In this document: in pieces, positions 14,166 to 22,471 of the stretch
How positions within the stretch are numbered: position 1 is the first letter of the stretch
Layout of the letters: every line of letters begins with the position of its first letter
Source: an uncultured Eubacteriales bacterium
GTDB taxonomy: Bacteria; Bacillota; Clostridia; Peptostreptococcales; Anaerovoracaceae
Direction of reading: 5' to 3'
Length of the DNA stretch: 30,823 nucleotides
NCBI GenBank assembly: GCA_900547295.1
Contig: URGK01000026.1
Coordinates: 1 to 30,823, forward strand
Translations under genes and position numbers: made by a program
Notes under the pieces: generated by a model
What the model saw: only the letters and a program-made list of their open reading frames with translations
The model's database searches: none
What the model was told of the DNA's origin: nothing

Positions 14166-15233
14166 ATGGGAAGAGAAGAAACCGTTATATCACAGCTTGC
14201 AGAGCTTTACGAAAGCTACGGATATTCATACTACAAGGTTAGCAGATTTGAGGAATACGACCTCTACGCACGAAACAGGAATTTCCTTTCGGGAGGACAG
14301 ATACTCACCTTTAACGATGCTGACGGCAGGCTGATGGCACTGAAACCGGACGTTACCCTGTCAATCGTCAAGAATACCAAAGACGATGAGGGTATGAAAA
14401 AAATATATTACAAGGAAAACGTATACAGAGTCCCACGCAGCGGCAGCGGATTTAAGGAGATAATGCAGAGCGGACTTGAATGTATAGGAGATATAGACAG
14501 ATATGCGACAGGCGAGGTTATAATGCTGGCGGCATCAAGCCTTGAGTCGGTCAGCAGTGAATATATACTGGACATTTCACATATAGGGATTACGGCAGGC
14601 ATACTGGAGGGCACAGACGATGAAACAGCGGATGCAATACTAAAGGCCATGAGCGAAAAAAATGCTCCGATGCTTGAAAAAATCTGTGAAAAAGACAGAC
14701 TGCCGCAGGAGAAAAAGCAGCTTCTTGAGCAGCTTATCAGACTGTATGAGCCTATAGGTACAGGCATAGAAAGGCTTAAAAATATGGAGCTTCCAAAGGA
14801 GTGCAGGGAAGCTGTTACAGAACTTGAAGAATTGTGCGATGTACTGAAGCTGTATGGAATTGATAAAAACATATATCTTGATTTTTCTATCATATGCGAT
14901 ACGGATTACTACAACGGCATATTCTTCAAGGGCTTCATTGCAGGAATAGCAGAGAGCGTGCTTTCGGGAGGCAGATATGACAACCTTATGCGCAGAATGG
15001 GCAAAAAATCCGGAGCCATAGGATTTGCCGTATATCTTAACCAGCTTGAAAATCTTGAAGCAAAAACGGACAGATATGATGCGGACGTCCTCATAACCTA
15101 CAGCGAGGGCAGCGATATGAAAAAGATAATCGAAGCAGCAGGAAGCTGCATTGCAGCGGGCAAATCGGTGAGAGTACAGAAAAACAGAGGTGCAAGGACA
15201 AAAGAGGTGATTGAAATTGGAGCAGATAATTAA
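14166..15233 (+). CDS. hisZ: ATP phosphoribosyltransferase regulatory subunit HisZ
   Basis: This encodes 355 residues, with AAGGAGG 5 bp before the ATG. HisZ is a class II histidyl-tRNA synthetase-like protein without tRNA-charging activity. It is required as partner of the short HisG and carries histidine feedback control. Visible class II features are the N-terminal SYGYSYYKVSRFEEYDLY, the motif 2-like LKPDVTLSIVKNT ... YYKENVYR, and a C-terminal SGGRYDNLMRRMG segment. The pairing with the adjacent short hisG decides against a true hisS. It is the first gene of the his operon, and its last 17 bases overlap hisG. Confidence 0.92.
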   Translation: MGREETVISQLAELYESYGYSYYKVSRFEEYDLYARNRNFLSGGQILTFNDADGRLMALKPDVTLSIVKNTKDDEGMKKIYYKENVYRVPRSGSGFKEIMQSGLECIGDIDRYATGEVIMLAASSLESVSSEYILDISHIGITAGILEGTDDETADAILKAMSEKNAPMLEKICEKDRLPQEKKQLLEQLIRLYEPIGTGIERLKNMELPKECREAVTELEELCDVLKLYGIDKNIYLDFSIICDTDYYNGIFFKGFIAGIAESVLSGGRYDNLMRRMGKKSGAIGFAVYLNQLENLEAKTDRYDADVLITYSEGSDMKKIIEAAGSCIAAGKSVRVQKNRGARTKEVIEIGADN

Positions 15234-15846
15234 TGTGGCGCTGCCTAAGGGCAGACTCGGAGAAAAGGTATACAGCATATTTGAAAAATCAGGCTACGAA
15301 TGCAGCGAACTTAGGGAAGAAAACAGAAAGCTTACATTTGAGAATAAACAGGCGGGAGTCAGATACTTCTGGGTCAAGCCCTCGGACGTGGCCATATATG
15401 TCGAAAGAGGCGCAGCAGATATAGGTATTGCAGGCAAGGATATATTAAGCGAATACGAGCCTGATGTATACGAGCTTATGGATTTAAATGTAGGCAAATG
15501 CAGAATGTGCGTTGCGGGGCCTGCGGATTTCAAAGACGACTGCTCAAGAGCTCTGAGAGTGGCTACAAAATTTCCTCATATTGCAGGCAAATATTACGGT
15601 GAGCAAAGCAGATGCATAGACGTTATAAAGCTTAACGGCTCAATAGAGCTGGCACCCATACTGGGGCTTTCAGATGTTATTGTCGATATTGTTGAAACAG
15701 GTACGACACTTAAAGAAAACGGACTTGCGCCGCTGGAGGTGATAGCGCCCATAAGCGCCCGCCTCATAGCCAATAAGGTATCATACAAATTCAAGAACTC
15801 TCAGATAAACAGAATGTGCGAAAATCTGTCTGAGAACGTGGGATAA
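15217..15846 (+). CDS. hisG: ATP phosphoribosyltransferase, short form HisG
   Basis: This encodes 209 residues, the short (HisZ-dependent) form without the C-terminal histidine-binding domain. It catalyses the first step, joining ATP and PRPP to phosphoribosyl-ATP. Motifs are VALPKGRLGEKV at the N-terminus, ADIGIAGKDIL in the middle, and the PRPP-binding loop IVDIVETGTTLKENGL at about residues 150-165. A TTG start at 15217 was chosen, because GAGGTGA lies 7 bp before it and only 1 bp before the alternative TTG at 15211. It overlaps the end of hisZ, which should couple synthesis of the two subunits. Confidence 0.93.
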   Translation: MEQIINVALPKGRLGEKVYSIFEKSGYECSELREENRKLTFENKQAGVRYFWVKPSDVAIYVERGAADIGIAGKDILSEYEPDVYELMDLNVGKCRMCVAGPADFKDDCSRALRVATKFPHIAGKYYGEQSRCIDVIKLNGSIELAPILGLSDVIVDIVETGTTLKENGLAPLEVIAPISARLIANKVSYKFKNSQINRMCENLSENVG

Positions 15847-15860
15847 GAAAGGAAAAAGCG

Positions 15861-17132
15861 ATGATTAATATAGTTGATTACAAAGACCTTGACAGAAAAA
15901 ATCTTTTTATGAGAAAAGAAGAGGAACTTAATATAACCGATGTTGTAAAGGATATAATCTACAGCGTTAAAATGGGCGGGGACAAAACCCTCAAAAAATA
16001 CTGCGAGCTGTTTGACGGCAAAGCTCCGGAGAATTTAGAGGTTACTGCCGCAGAAATGGAGGCTGCATTTAACAGGGTTGACAGCTCCCTTATTAAAACA
16101 ATGGAAAAAGCGGCTGCAAACATCAGAGAATTTCACTCAAAGCAGCTTAGAGAGGGCTTTAAAATAGAGAAAGCGGGCGGCGTTGTTATGGGACAAAAAG
16201 TGACACCTATTGAAAAGGTGGGAATATATATTCCGGGAGGCACTGCAAGCTATCCGTCAACAGTCCTTATGAACTGCATACCGGCAAAGATTGCAGGATG
16301 CAGGGAAATCGTAATGGTATCGCCTCCTGCATGTGACGGAGATATAAGTCCGGTAATACTTGCGGCAGCTAAGATTGCAGGCGTTGACAGAGTGTTCAGA
16401 GCAGGAGGAGCTCAGGGAATAGCAGCTCTTGCATACGGTACGGAAACAATTCCTAAGGTATACAAAATCACAGGACCTGGAAACGCCTATGTTGCAGAGG
16501 CAAAGCGTCAGGTATTCGGCATTGTTGATATAGACACCATTGCAGGACCAAGCGAGGTGCTTGTAATTGCGGATAAAAATACAAATCCTGCTTATGCGGC
16601 GGCGGATATGTTAAGTCAGGCAGAGCACGACAGACTTGCCTCGGCAGTTATGATTACAGACAGCAGAGAGCTTGCCGAAAAGGTAGCAGGCGAAATAGAA
16701 AAGCAGCTTGAAAGCCTGCCTAGAAAAGAAATTGCAGAGGCGTCAATCAGAAACAACGGCAGAATAATAATTGCGGAAAATCTTGATATGGCAGTAGAGC
16801 TTGCCAACGAGCTTGCGCCTGAACACCTTGAAATAGATGTGGATAATCCGTTTGACTATCTTGACAGAATTGAAAATGCAGGCTCGGTATTCTTAGGAAG
16901 AAACTGTCCTGAGGCTCTTGGGGATTATGTTGCGGGACCGAACCACACCCTGCCTACAGGCGGCAGAGCCAAATTCTCAAGCCCTCTGTCGGTAGATGAT
17001 TTCATCAAGAAAATACAGTTTTCATATTTTGAAAAATCGGCCCTTGAGGAGCTGAAAGACGACATATGCACCTTTGCGCAGGCAGAGGGGCTTGAGGGTC
17101 ACGGCAGAAGTATAAAAGTAAGGTTTGAATAA
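15861..17132 (+). CDS. hisD: Histidinol dehydrogenase
   Basis: This encodes 423 residues, the usual length. It performs the last two oxidations, L-histidinol to histidinal to histidine, using NAD+ and a zinc ion. Seen are GIYIPGGTASYPSTVLMN, the signature AGPSEVLVIAD and SQAEHDRLAS (zinc ligands Q and H). LAPEHLEIDV holds the catalytic Glu-His pair, and the remaining expected zinc ligands appear in SVDDFIKK and in EGHGRSIKVR at the C-terminus. AAAGGA precedes the ATG, 14 bp after hisG. All catalytic residues are intact. Confidence 0.97.
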   Translation: MINIVDYKDLDRKNLFMRKEEELNITDVVKDIIYSVKMGGDKTLKKYCELFDGKAPENLEVTAAEMEAAFNRVDSSLIKTMEKAAANIREFHSKQLREGFKIEKAGGVVMGQKVTPIEKVGIYIPGGTASYPSTVLMNCIPAKIAGCREIVMVSPPACDGDISPVILAAAKIAGVDRVFRAGGAQGIAALAYGTETIPKVYKITGPGNAYVAEAKRQVFGIVDIDTIAGPSEVLVIADKNTNPAYAAADMLSQAEHDRLASAVMITDSRELAEKVAGEIEKQLESLPRKEIAEASIRNNGRIIIAENLDMAVELANELAPEHLEIDVDNPFDYLDRIENAGSVFLGRNCPEALGDYVAGPNHTLPTGGRAKFSSPLSVDDFIKKIQFSYFEKSALEELKDDICTFAQAEGLEGHGRSIKVRFE

Positions 17133-17137
17133 ATAAG

Positions 17138-18187
17138 ATGAGCAGATTTTTGAAAAAAAGACTTGAAAGCCTTGAGGCCTACACTCCCGGAGAGCAGCCT
17201 CAGGATAAAAAATATATTAAACTTAATACAAATGAAAGCCCTTTTCCTCCCGATGAATATGTAATATCAAAGGCAAAAGAGGCTGCGGCGGGATTTAATG
17301 TGTATAACGATCCGGAGTGCAGCAGATTAAGAGAAAAGGCGGCGGAGCTTTACGATGTGGACAAGGAAAACATACTGTGCGGCAACGGCTCCGATGAAAT
17401 TCTGTATCTTGCCTTTACAGCCTTTATAGAAAGAGCAGTATTTCCCGATATAACCTACGGCTTTTACAAGGTGTTTGCAGAGCTTACGGGAGCAGAAAAA
17501 AAGACAGTGCCTCTGAGAGAGAATTTCAGACTTGATACATCAGACTATATGAACGAAAAGGGCTGCCTCATAATCGCAAATCCCAATGCGCAGACAGGAA
17601 GATATGTGCCGGTATGCGAGATAGAAAAGCTCGTGGCGGCGGACAGAAACAGACTTGTAATTGTCGATGAGGCATATATAGACTTCGGCGGGCAAAGCTG
17701 CGTGCCTCTTGTTAAGAAATACGATAACCTGCTGGTGACCCAGACCTTTTCAAAGTCGAGGTCCATGGCAGGGGCAAGGCTAGGATTTGCCTTTGCATGC
17801 AGTGAAATAACAGCTGATATGAATACCGTCAGATATTCGATAAACCCCTACAATGTAGGTACTGTGGCCCAGGCGGCAGGCATTGCGGCAATAGAGCGCA
17901 ACGACATATATATGAAGAACTGCGGCACAGTTATAGAAAACAGAAGCTTTACGGAGGAAAGTCTGAGGAGGATGGGATTTGAAACAGTTTCCTCGCAGGC
18001 CAATTTCATACTGGCAAGAAGCAGCCGCATATCGGGAGAAAGGCTGTACGCAGAGCTTAAAAAACAGGGAATACTTGTACGCCATTTCAGCGGCGGTAAA
18101 ATCAGCGATTATGTGCGTATTACAATAGGGGCAAAAGAGCAGATGGAAGCCCTGGTTTCCGCTGCGGAAAGGATATTAAATGCGTAG
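17138..18187 (+). CDS. hisC: Histidinol-phosphate aminotransferase
   Basis: This encodes 349 residues and is a PLP-dependent class I/II aminotransferase that converts imidazole-acetol phosphate plus glutamate to histidinol phosphate. Motifs are KLNTNESPFPP near the N-terminus, NILCGNGSDEILYLAF, IANPNAQTGRYVP, VIVDEAYIDFGG (the aspartate that contacts PLP) and QTFSKSRSMAGARLGFA with the Schiff-base lysine. The C-terminal arginine context is YVRITIGA. It starts 5 bp after hisD without a clear ribosome binding site, so coupling to hisD translation is likely, and overlaps hisB by 8 bp. The motif is NPNAQTG rather than the more common NPNNPTG. Confidence 0.95.
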   Translation: MSRFLKKRLESLEAYTPGEQPQDKKYIKLNTNESPFPPDEYVISKAKEAAAGFNVYNDPECSRLREKAAELYDVDKENILCGNGSDEILYLAFTAFIERAVFPDITYGFYKVFAELTGAEKKTVPLRENFRLDTSDYMNEKGCLIIANPNAQTGRYVPVCEIEKLVAADRNRLVIVDEAYIDFGGQSCVPLVKKYDNLLVTQTFSKSRSMAGARLGFAFACSEITADMNTVRYSINPYNVGTVAQAAGIAAIERNDIYMKNCGTVIENRSFTEESLRRMGFETVSSQANFILARSSRISGERLYAELKKQGILVRHFSGGKISDYVRITIGAKEQMEALVSAAERILNA

Positions 18188-18767
18188 TGCGGTATTGGAA
18201 AGAAAGACATCGGAAACACAGATTAAGCTTTCACTTGATATTGACGGAAGCGGTACCTCGGAAATATCTTCAGGAATAGGATTTCTTGATCATATGCTCA
18301 CACTGTTTGCAAAACATTCGGGCTTTAACCTTGAGGTTTCTTGCACAGGCGATACATATGTGGACGATCACCACAGTTGTGAGGACATAGGAATAGTGCT
18401 TGGCAGCGCGCTCAGAGAGGCTCTCGGAGATAAAAGAGGCATCAGCAGATACGGAGATATAATTTTGCCTATGGACGAGGCGCTTATACTCTGCGCCTGT
18501 GATGTTTCAGGCAGAAGCTGTCTTGTGTTTGATGCGGACTTTCCTACAGAAAAAATCGGAAGCTTCGATACGGAGCTTGTACAGGAATTCTTTGAAGCCT
18601 TTACAAGAAGCAGCGGCATAACGCTTCATATACGGAAGCTTTCGGGAGCCAATTCGCATCATATAGCGGAGGGCATATTCAAAGCCTTTGCAAGATGCCT
18701 GGCTAAGGCATGCGGCATAGACGAAAAACGAAAGGATGAAATACCGTCAACGAAGGGAGTCATATAA
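18180..18767 (+). CDS. hisB: Imidazoleglycerol-phosphate dehydratase
   Basis: This encodes 195 residues, the monofunctional form without the phosphatase domain of the enteric enzyme. It dehydrates imidazole glycerol phosphate to imidazole-acetol phosphate at a dimanganese centre. The two repeated metal motifs are plain: GFLDHMLTLFAKHSGF and DDHHSCEDIGIVLG in the first half, SGANSHHIAEGIFKAFARC in the second, ending with STKG. The ATG overlaps the end of hisC by 8 bp. The missing phosphatase activity is supplied by the PHP enzyme encoded at 21506. Confidence 0.97.
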   Translation: MRSAVLERKTSETQIKLSLDIDGSGTSEISSGIGFLDHMLTLFAKHSGFNLEVSCTGDTYVDDHHSCEDIGIVLGSALREALGDKRGISRYGDIILPMDEALILCACDVSGRSCLVFDADFPTEKIGSFDTELVQEFFEAFTRSSGITLHIRKLSGANSHHIAEGIFKAFARCLAKACGIDEKRKDEIPSTKGVI

Positions 18768-19376
18768 ATGATAGGTATAGTGGATTACGGAGTAGGCAAT
18801 CTGTTTTCTCTCAAAAGCTCCATAGCGATGATAGGAGAGGAAGCGGTTGTAACATCAGATGCAGGTGAGCTTGAAAAAGCAGATAAAATAATTCTGCCGG
18901 GAGTCGGAGCCTTTGGCGATGCTGCGGCAAAGCTGAGAGCCTCGGGACTTGACAGAGAGGTCATACGGCTTGCGGAGTCAGGCAAATATATAATGGGCAT
19001 ATGCCTTGGCATGCAGCTTCTCTTTGAAAAAAGCTATGAATACGGGGAGCATGAGGGACTTGGCCTGATAAAAGGCGCCGTTAAGGATATGAGACCTGTA
19101 TTACCGGCAGAGCTTAAGGTTCCTCACATAGGCTGGAACCTGCTGAAATTCAGAAAAACAAGTCCTCTTTTCAAGTATGTAAACGAGGGTGAGTTCGTAT
19201 ATTTTGTTCACAGCTTTTATGCGGCGGAATGTGACGAGGCTGTAACGGCGGTGACAGAATACGGAGCTGAAATTACGGCGGCAGTGGCAGAAGGGAATGT
19301 ACTGGGCTGTCAGTTTCACCCCGAAAAAAGCGGCAAAACGGGACTTGCGATACTGAAAGCATTTAGTGAGCTATAG
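18768..19376 (+). CDS. hisH: Imidazole glycerol phosphate synthase, glutaminase subunit HisH
   Basis: This encodes 202 residues and is a class I glutamine amidotransferase that releases ammonia from glutamine and channels it to HisF. The triad is visible: the nucleophilic cysteine in GICLGMQLLFE, and the histidine and glutamate in GCQFHPEKSG. Other family motifs are GIVDYGVGNL at the start, LPGVGAFGDA and FVHSFYA. The ATG follows the hisB stop immediately. HisF is encoded two genes on, with hisA between. Confidence 0.96.
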   Translation: MIGIVDYGVGNLFSLKSSIAMIGEEAVVTSDAGELEKADKIILPGVGAFGDAAAKLRASGLDREVIRLAESGKYIMGICLGMQLLFEKSYEYGEHEGLGLIKGAVKDMRPVLPAELKVPHIGWNLLKFRKTSPLFKYVNEGEFVYFVHSFYAAECDEAVTAVTEYGAEITAAVAEGNVLGCQFHPEKSGKTGLAILKAFSEL

Positions 19377-19384
19377 GAGGAAAT

Positions 19385-20098
19385 ATGTATATATTACCGG
19401 CAATCGACTTATATGAAAAAAAGGCAGTAAGGCTCTACAAAGGTGATTACAAAGAGATGACCGTCTACAGCGAAAATCCTGTCGAGGTTGCAATGAAGTT
19501 CAGGGAGGCGGGAGCAGAATACATACACCTTGTTGACCTTGAGGGGGCAAGGGACGGCGGCACACCTAATTTTGAAACAATAAAAGAGATTATAGCAGTA
19601 AGCGGACTTAAGGCTGAGGTCGGAGGCGGCATCAGAGATAAGTTCGCTGTGAGAAAATATATAGAGGCGGGAGCTTTGCGAGTAATTCTTGGAACCGCAG
19701 CGGTTACAGACCCCGTATTTCTTGCAGAGATGATTTCAGAATATGGAGAAAAAATAGCCGCGGGCATTGATATAAGAGACGGATATGCAGCCATAAAGGG
19801 CTGGAGAGAAACAAGCAGTATTACGGCAGAGGAGATGTTTGACAGGCTGCAGCAGGCGGGAGTAAAAACCGTCATATGCACAGACATTTCAAAGGACGGC
19901 GCAATGGCAGGTACCAACGTATCGCTTTACAAAAGCCTTTCGAGAAAGTACAGCATAGATATAATCGCCTCCGGAGGAATTTCTGATATTGACAGCATCA
20001 GAGCTGTAAAAGAACTTGGAATGTACGGAGCAATAATAGGCAAGGCGTACTATACGGGAGCAGTGAATTTAAGGGAAGCAATAGAGGTAGTCAGATGA
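19385..20098 (+). CDS. hisA: Phosphoribosylformimino-5-aminoimidazole carboxamide ribotide isomerase
   Basis: This encodes 237 residues with AGGAGG before the ATG. It is a (beta/alpha)8 barrel that isomerises ProFAR to PRFAR. The general acid/base aspartates are seen in LPAIDLYEKKAVRL (strand 1) and AAGIDIRDGYAAIKGW (strand 5). The phosphate-binding glycine motifs EVGGGIR and IIASGGISD are both present. The conserved tryptophan after the second aspartate favours HisA over its paralogue HisF. It overlaps hisF by 4 bp (ATGA). Confidence 0.96.
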   Translation: MYILPAIDLYEKKAVRLYKGDYKEMTVYSENPVEVAMKFREAGAEYIHLVDLEGARDGGTPNFETIKEIIAVSGLKAEVGGGIRDKFAVRKYIEAGALRVILGTAAVTDPVFLAEMISEYGEKIAAGIDIRDGYAAIKGWRETSSITAEEMFDRLQQAGVKTVICTDISKDGAMAGTNVSLYKSLSRKYSIDIIASGGISDIDSIRAVKELGMYGAIIGKAYYTGAVNLREAIEVVR

Positions 20099-20853
20099 TA
20101 ACAAAGAGAATTATACCGTGTCTTGATGTAAGAAACGGCAGAGTGGTAAAGGGCGTCAATTTTGAGGGGTTAAACGATGTGTCGGACCCTGTGGAGTTGG
20201 CGCGGTATTACAGCGAAAACGGCGCAGACGAGCTGGTGTTTTATGATATTACGGCATCTGCGGAGGACAGAGCGCTGTTTACGGATATACTGAGGGAAAC
20301 AGCATCTCAGATATTCATACCACTTACAGTGGGAGGCGGTATAAATACAATAGAGGATTTTGACAGAGTGTTAAAATGCGGAGCAGACAAGGTCAGCGTC
20401 AATTCGGGAGCCCTGAAAAATCCGGGACTCATAGCCGAGGCTGCCGAAAAATACGGAAACCAGTGCGTAGTAATATCAATAGATGCCAAAAGAGAAAACG
20501 GAGCATTTAAAGTATATGCAAAAGGCGGCAGAGAGAGCACCGGAAAAGACCTGATTGAATGGGCAGTGGAGTGCGAAAAAAACGGCGCGGGAGAGCTTGT
20601 TTTAAACTCGATAGATACAGACGGAGTCAAAAAAGGCTTTGACCTTGAAATGCTCGAAGCTGTATCAGATGCTGTAAGCATACCTGTAATAGCATCAGGC
20701 GGAGCAGGCGATATGGAGGACTTTGCAGTGCTTTTCAGAGAGCTTCCAAAGGTTGACGCGGGGCTTGCCGCTTCAATATTTCACTTCGGAGAGGTAAGGA
20801 TAGATGAACTTAAAGAATACCTTGCAGGCCAGGGAATTAACGTAAGGAGATGA
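20095..20853 (+). CDS. hisF: Imidazole glycerol phosphate synthase, cyclase subunit HisF
   Basis: This encodes 252 residues. It combines PRFAR with ammonia from HisH to give imidazole glycerol phosphate and AICAR. The catalytic aspartates are in IIPCLDVRNGRVVKGVNF and VVISIDAKRENG. The phosphate sites are LTVGGGINT and VIASGGAG. The barrel entrance for ammonia, including the conserved KGVNF lysine region, looks normal. It overlaps hisA by 4 bp at its start, and its last bases carry the AAGGAG used by hisIE. Confidence 0.97.
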   Translation: MITKRIIPCLDVRNGRVVKGVNFEGLNDVSDPVELARYYSENGADELVFYDITASAEDRALFTDILRETASQIFIPLTVGGGINTIEDFDRVLKCGADKVSVNSGALKNPGLIAEAAEKYGNQCVVISIDAKRENGAFKVYAKGGRESTGKDLIEWAVECEKNGAGELVLNSIDTDGVKKGFDLEMLEAVSDAVSIPVIASGGAGDMEDFAVLFRELPKVDAGLAASIFHFGEVRIDELKEYLAGQGINVRR

Positions 20854-20858
20854 CAAAA

Positions 20859-21509
20859 ATGATTGATATATCGGAACTTAAATTTGACAAAAACGGCCTT
20901 ATACCTGCCGTTGTGACAGATGCGGTTACTAAAAAAGTGCTGACACTTGCATATATGAACAGGGAAAGTCTTGAGATTTCAATGGAAAAAAAGCTGACCT
21001 GCTTTTACAGCAGATCAAGAGAGGAGCTTTGGCTTAAGGGTGAAACCTCGGGGAACTATCAGCACATAGTGTCGATTACGGCAGACTGCGACAGGGATGC
21101 TCTTGTAATTGAGGTATTAAAGGACGGGCCTGCCTGTCATCTGGGTACAGACTCCTGCTTTGAATATCCGCTGTTTAAAGACGAGGAAAAAGTACCGTTT
21201 TCATATGAGGGACTTATGGATATGATAAAGGGTCGCAGGGAAAATCCCAAAGAGGGCTCATATACCACATACCTGTTTGAAAAGGGGCTTGACAAGATTT
21301 TAAAAAAGGTGGGCGAGGAGTCCACAGAGGTCATCATTTCGGCAAAGGATAATGACAAAGACAATACGGTTTATGAAATAGGGGATTTAATGTATCACGT
21401 AATGGTGCTGATGTGCCAGATGAATATTACTGTAGATGATATTCAAAAGGAAATGGCATCAAGACATGTCATAGACACCAAGGTAAAGCAGGAGAAAATG
21501 ATAAAATGA
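20859..21509 (+). CDS. hisIE: Bifunctional phosphoribosyl-AMP cyclohydrolase / phosphoribosyl-ATP pyrophosphatase
   Basis: This encodes 216 residues in two domains. Residues ~1-107 are HisI: LTLAYMNRESLEISM, CFYSRSREELWLKGETSGN, the aspartate triad DCDRDA, and metal cysteines in GPACHLGTDSCF. Residues ~115-216 are HisE: LFEKGLDKILKKVGEESTEVIISAKD and the acidic YEIGDLMYH. They perform steps 2 and 3 of the pathway. An ATG at 20850 abuts AAGGAG and is unlikely to be used, so the start at 20859, 9 bp from the site, was chosen. Confidence 0.95.
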   Translation: MIDISELKFDKNGLIPAVVTDAVTKKVLTLAYMNRESLEISMEKKLTCFYSRSREELWLKGETSGNYQHIVSITADCDRDALVIEVLKDGPACHLGTDSCFEYPLFKDEEKVPFSYEGLMDMIKGRRENPKEGSYTTYLFEKGLDKILKKVGEESTEVIISAKDNDKDNTVYEIGDLMYHVMVLMCQMNITVDDIQKEMASRHVIDTKVKQEKMIK

Positions 21510-22300
21510 TGAAACAGAGCCTTCACATTCATACTGTCCTCGATGACGGCAGGAACACTATGGAGGAAATGGTGCGCGCAGGAATAGAGGCGGGCCTTGA
21601 GTCCATGGGGTTTTCGGGGCACAGCTGGCTTCCTTTCGGCGCTGACTGGACTATGTCTCCGGAAGCGGAGAAGCAGTATCACAGGGAGATAAAAAGGCTC
21701 AGAAAGCTGTATCCTGAAATCAGAATATATGAGGGGCTTGAGCTTGATTTGTACTCTGAAATTACCGATTACAGCTATGACTATATCATAGGCTCTGTTC
21801 ACAATCTGTATGCCGGAGGAGAATATATAAGTCTTGATGAAAGCAGGCAGATACTTGAGGCGGCAATTGACAAGCACTTTGAGGGAAATTCCAAGGCTGT
21901 GGCTGAGGCGTATTTTGAAGAGGTCGGCAGGATTAAAAATGCCGATATAGTCGGGCATTTCGATTTAATATCAAAGTTTAACGAAAAAGGGGACATATTC
22001 AGAGAAGCGGACTATATGGACGCGTCGCTTTTCGCTATGCGAAAGCTTGCAGCAGCTAATATGATATTTGAAATAAATACGGGGGCTATAAGCAGGGGCT
22101 ATAGAACCGTGCCTTATCCGCCTGAAAATCTGCTGTATGAACTGAGGAAGCTTGAGGGAAGAATTACGGTGACAAGTGATGCTCACGATACTTCCGGCAT
22201 TGCCTGCGGCTATGAGGAGGCTGTATACCTTGCAAAGCAGTGCGGCTTTGATAGAATATGGCTGCTTGATGAGGGCGGATTTGTGCCGTATGTCATATAG
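21506..22300 (+). CDS. hisK: Histidinol-phosphatase, PHP family
   Basis: This encodes 264 residues. It is a polymerase-and-histidinol-phosphatase (PHP) metalloenzyme that hydrolyses histidinol phosphate to histidinol. Metal-binding motifs in order are SLHIHTVLDDG, GFSGHSWLP, GLELD, IIGSVHNL, VGHFDLISKF and VTSDAHDT, so the full trinuclear set is present. AGGAG lies 11 bp upstream, and the ATG overlaps the hisIE stop. Its position as the last gene of the his operon and the absence of a HisB phosphatase domain make the function secure. Some databases call this HisJ. Confidence 0.93.
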   Translation: MMKQSLHIHTVLDDGRNTMEEMVRAGIEAGLESMGFSGHSWLPFGADWTMSPEAEKQYHREIKRLRKLYPEIRIYEGLELDLYSEITDYSYDYIIGSVHNLYAGGEYISLDESRQILEAAIDKHFEGNSKAVAEAYFEEVGRIKNADIVGHFDLISKFNEKGDIFREADYMDASLFAMRKLAAANMIFEINTGAISRGYRTVPYPPENLLYELRKLEGRITVTSDAHDTSGIACGYEEAVYLAKQCGFDRIWLLDEGGFVPYVI

Positions 22301-22361
22301 CGATATTGATGATAGCGATATGATGAAATTTTCAATAGTGTAACGATAACTGAACAAATGG

Positions 22362-22400
22362 GTCTGCTGTATTGAGTATTTCAATTCAGCAGGCTTGTTT
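22362..22400 (+). terminator. Terminator of the his operon
   Basis: GTCTGCTG (22362-22369) pairs with CAGCAGGC (22387-22394), and inner ATTGA pairs with TCAAT, followed by TTGTTTGT. It separates the his operon from the ammonium module. Confidence 0.8.
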
Positions 22401-22416
22401 GTATTTAAGAGAAGTC

Positions 22417-22446
22417 TTGCAAACAACAGGCGATAGGGTATATAAT
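22417..22446 (+). promoter_or_regulatory. Promoter of the Amt-kinase operon
   Basis: TTGCAA (22417-22422) and a perfect TATAAT (22441-22446) are separated by 18 bp, ending 25 bp before the ATG at 22472. Confidence 0.65.
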
Positions 22447-22471
22447 CTATGCATTGATATGGAGAATTATT

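Noticed and set aside
14640..15278. Minus-strand open frame opposite hisZ
   Set aside because: It is a shadow frame with no ribosome binding site, and hisZ is well supported.
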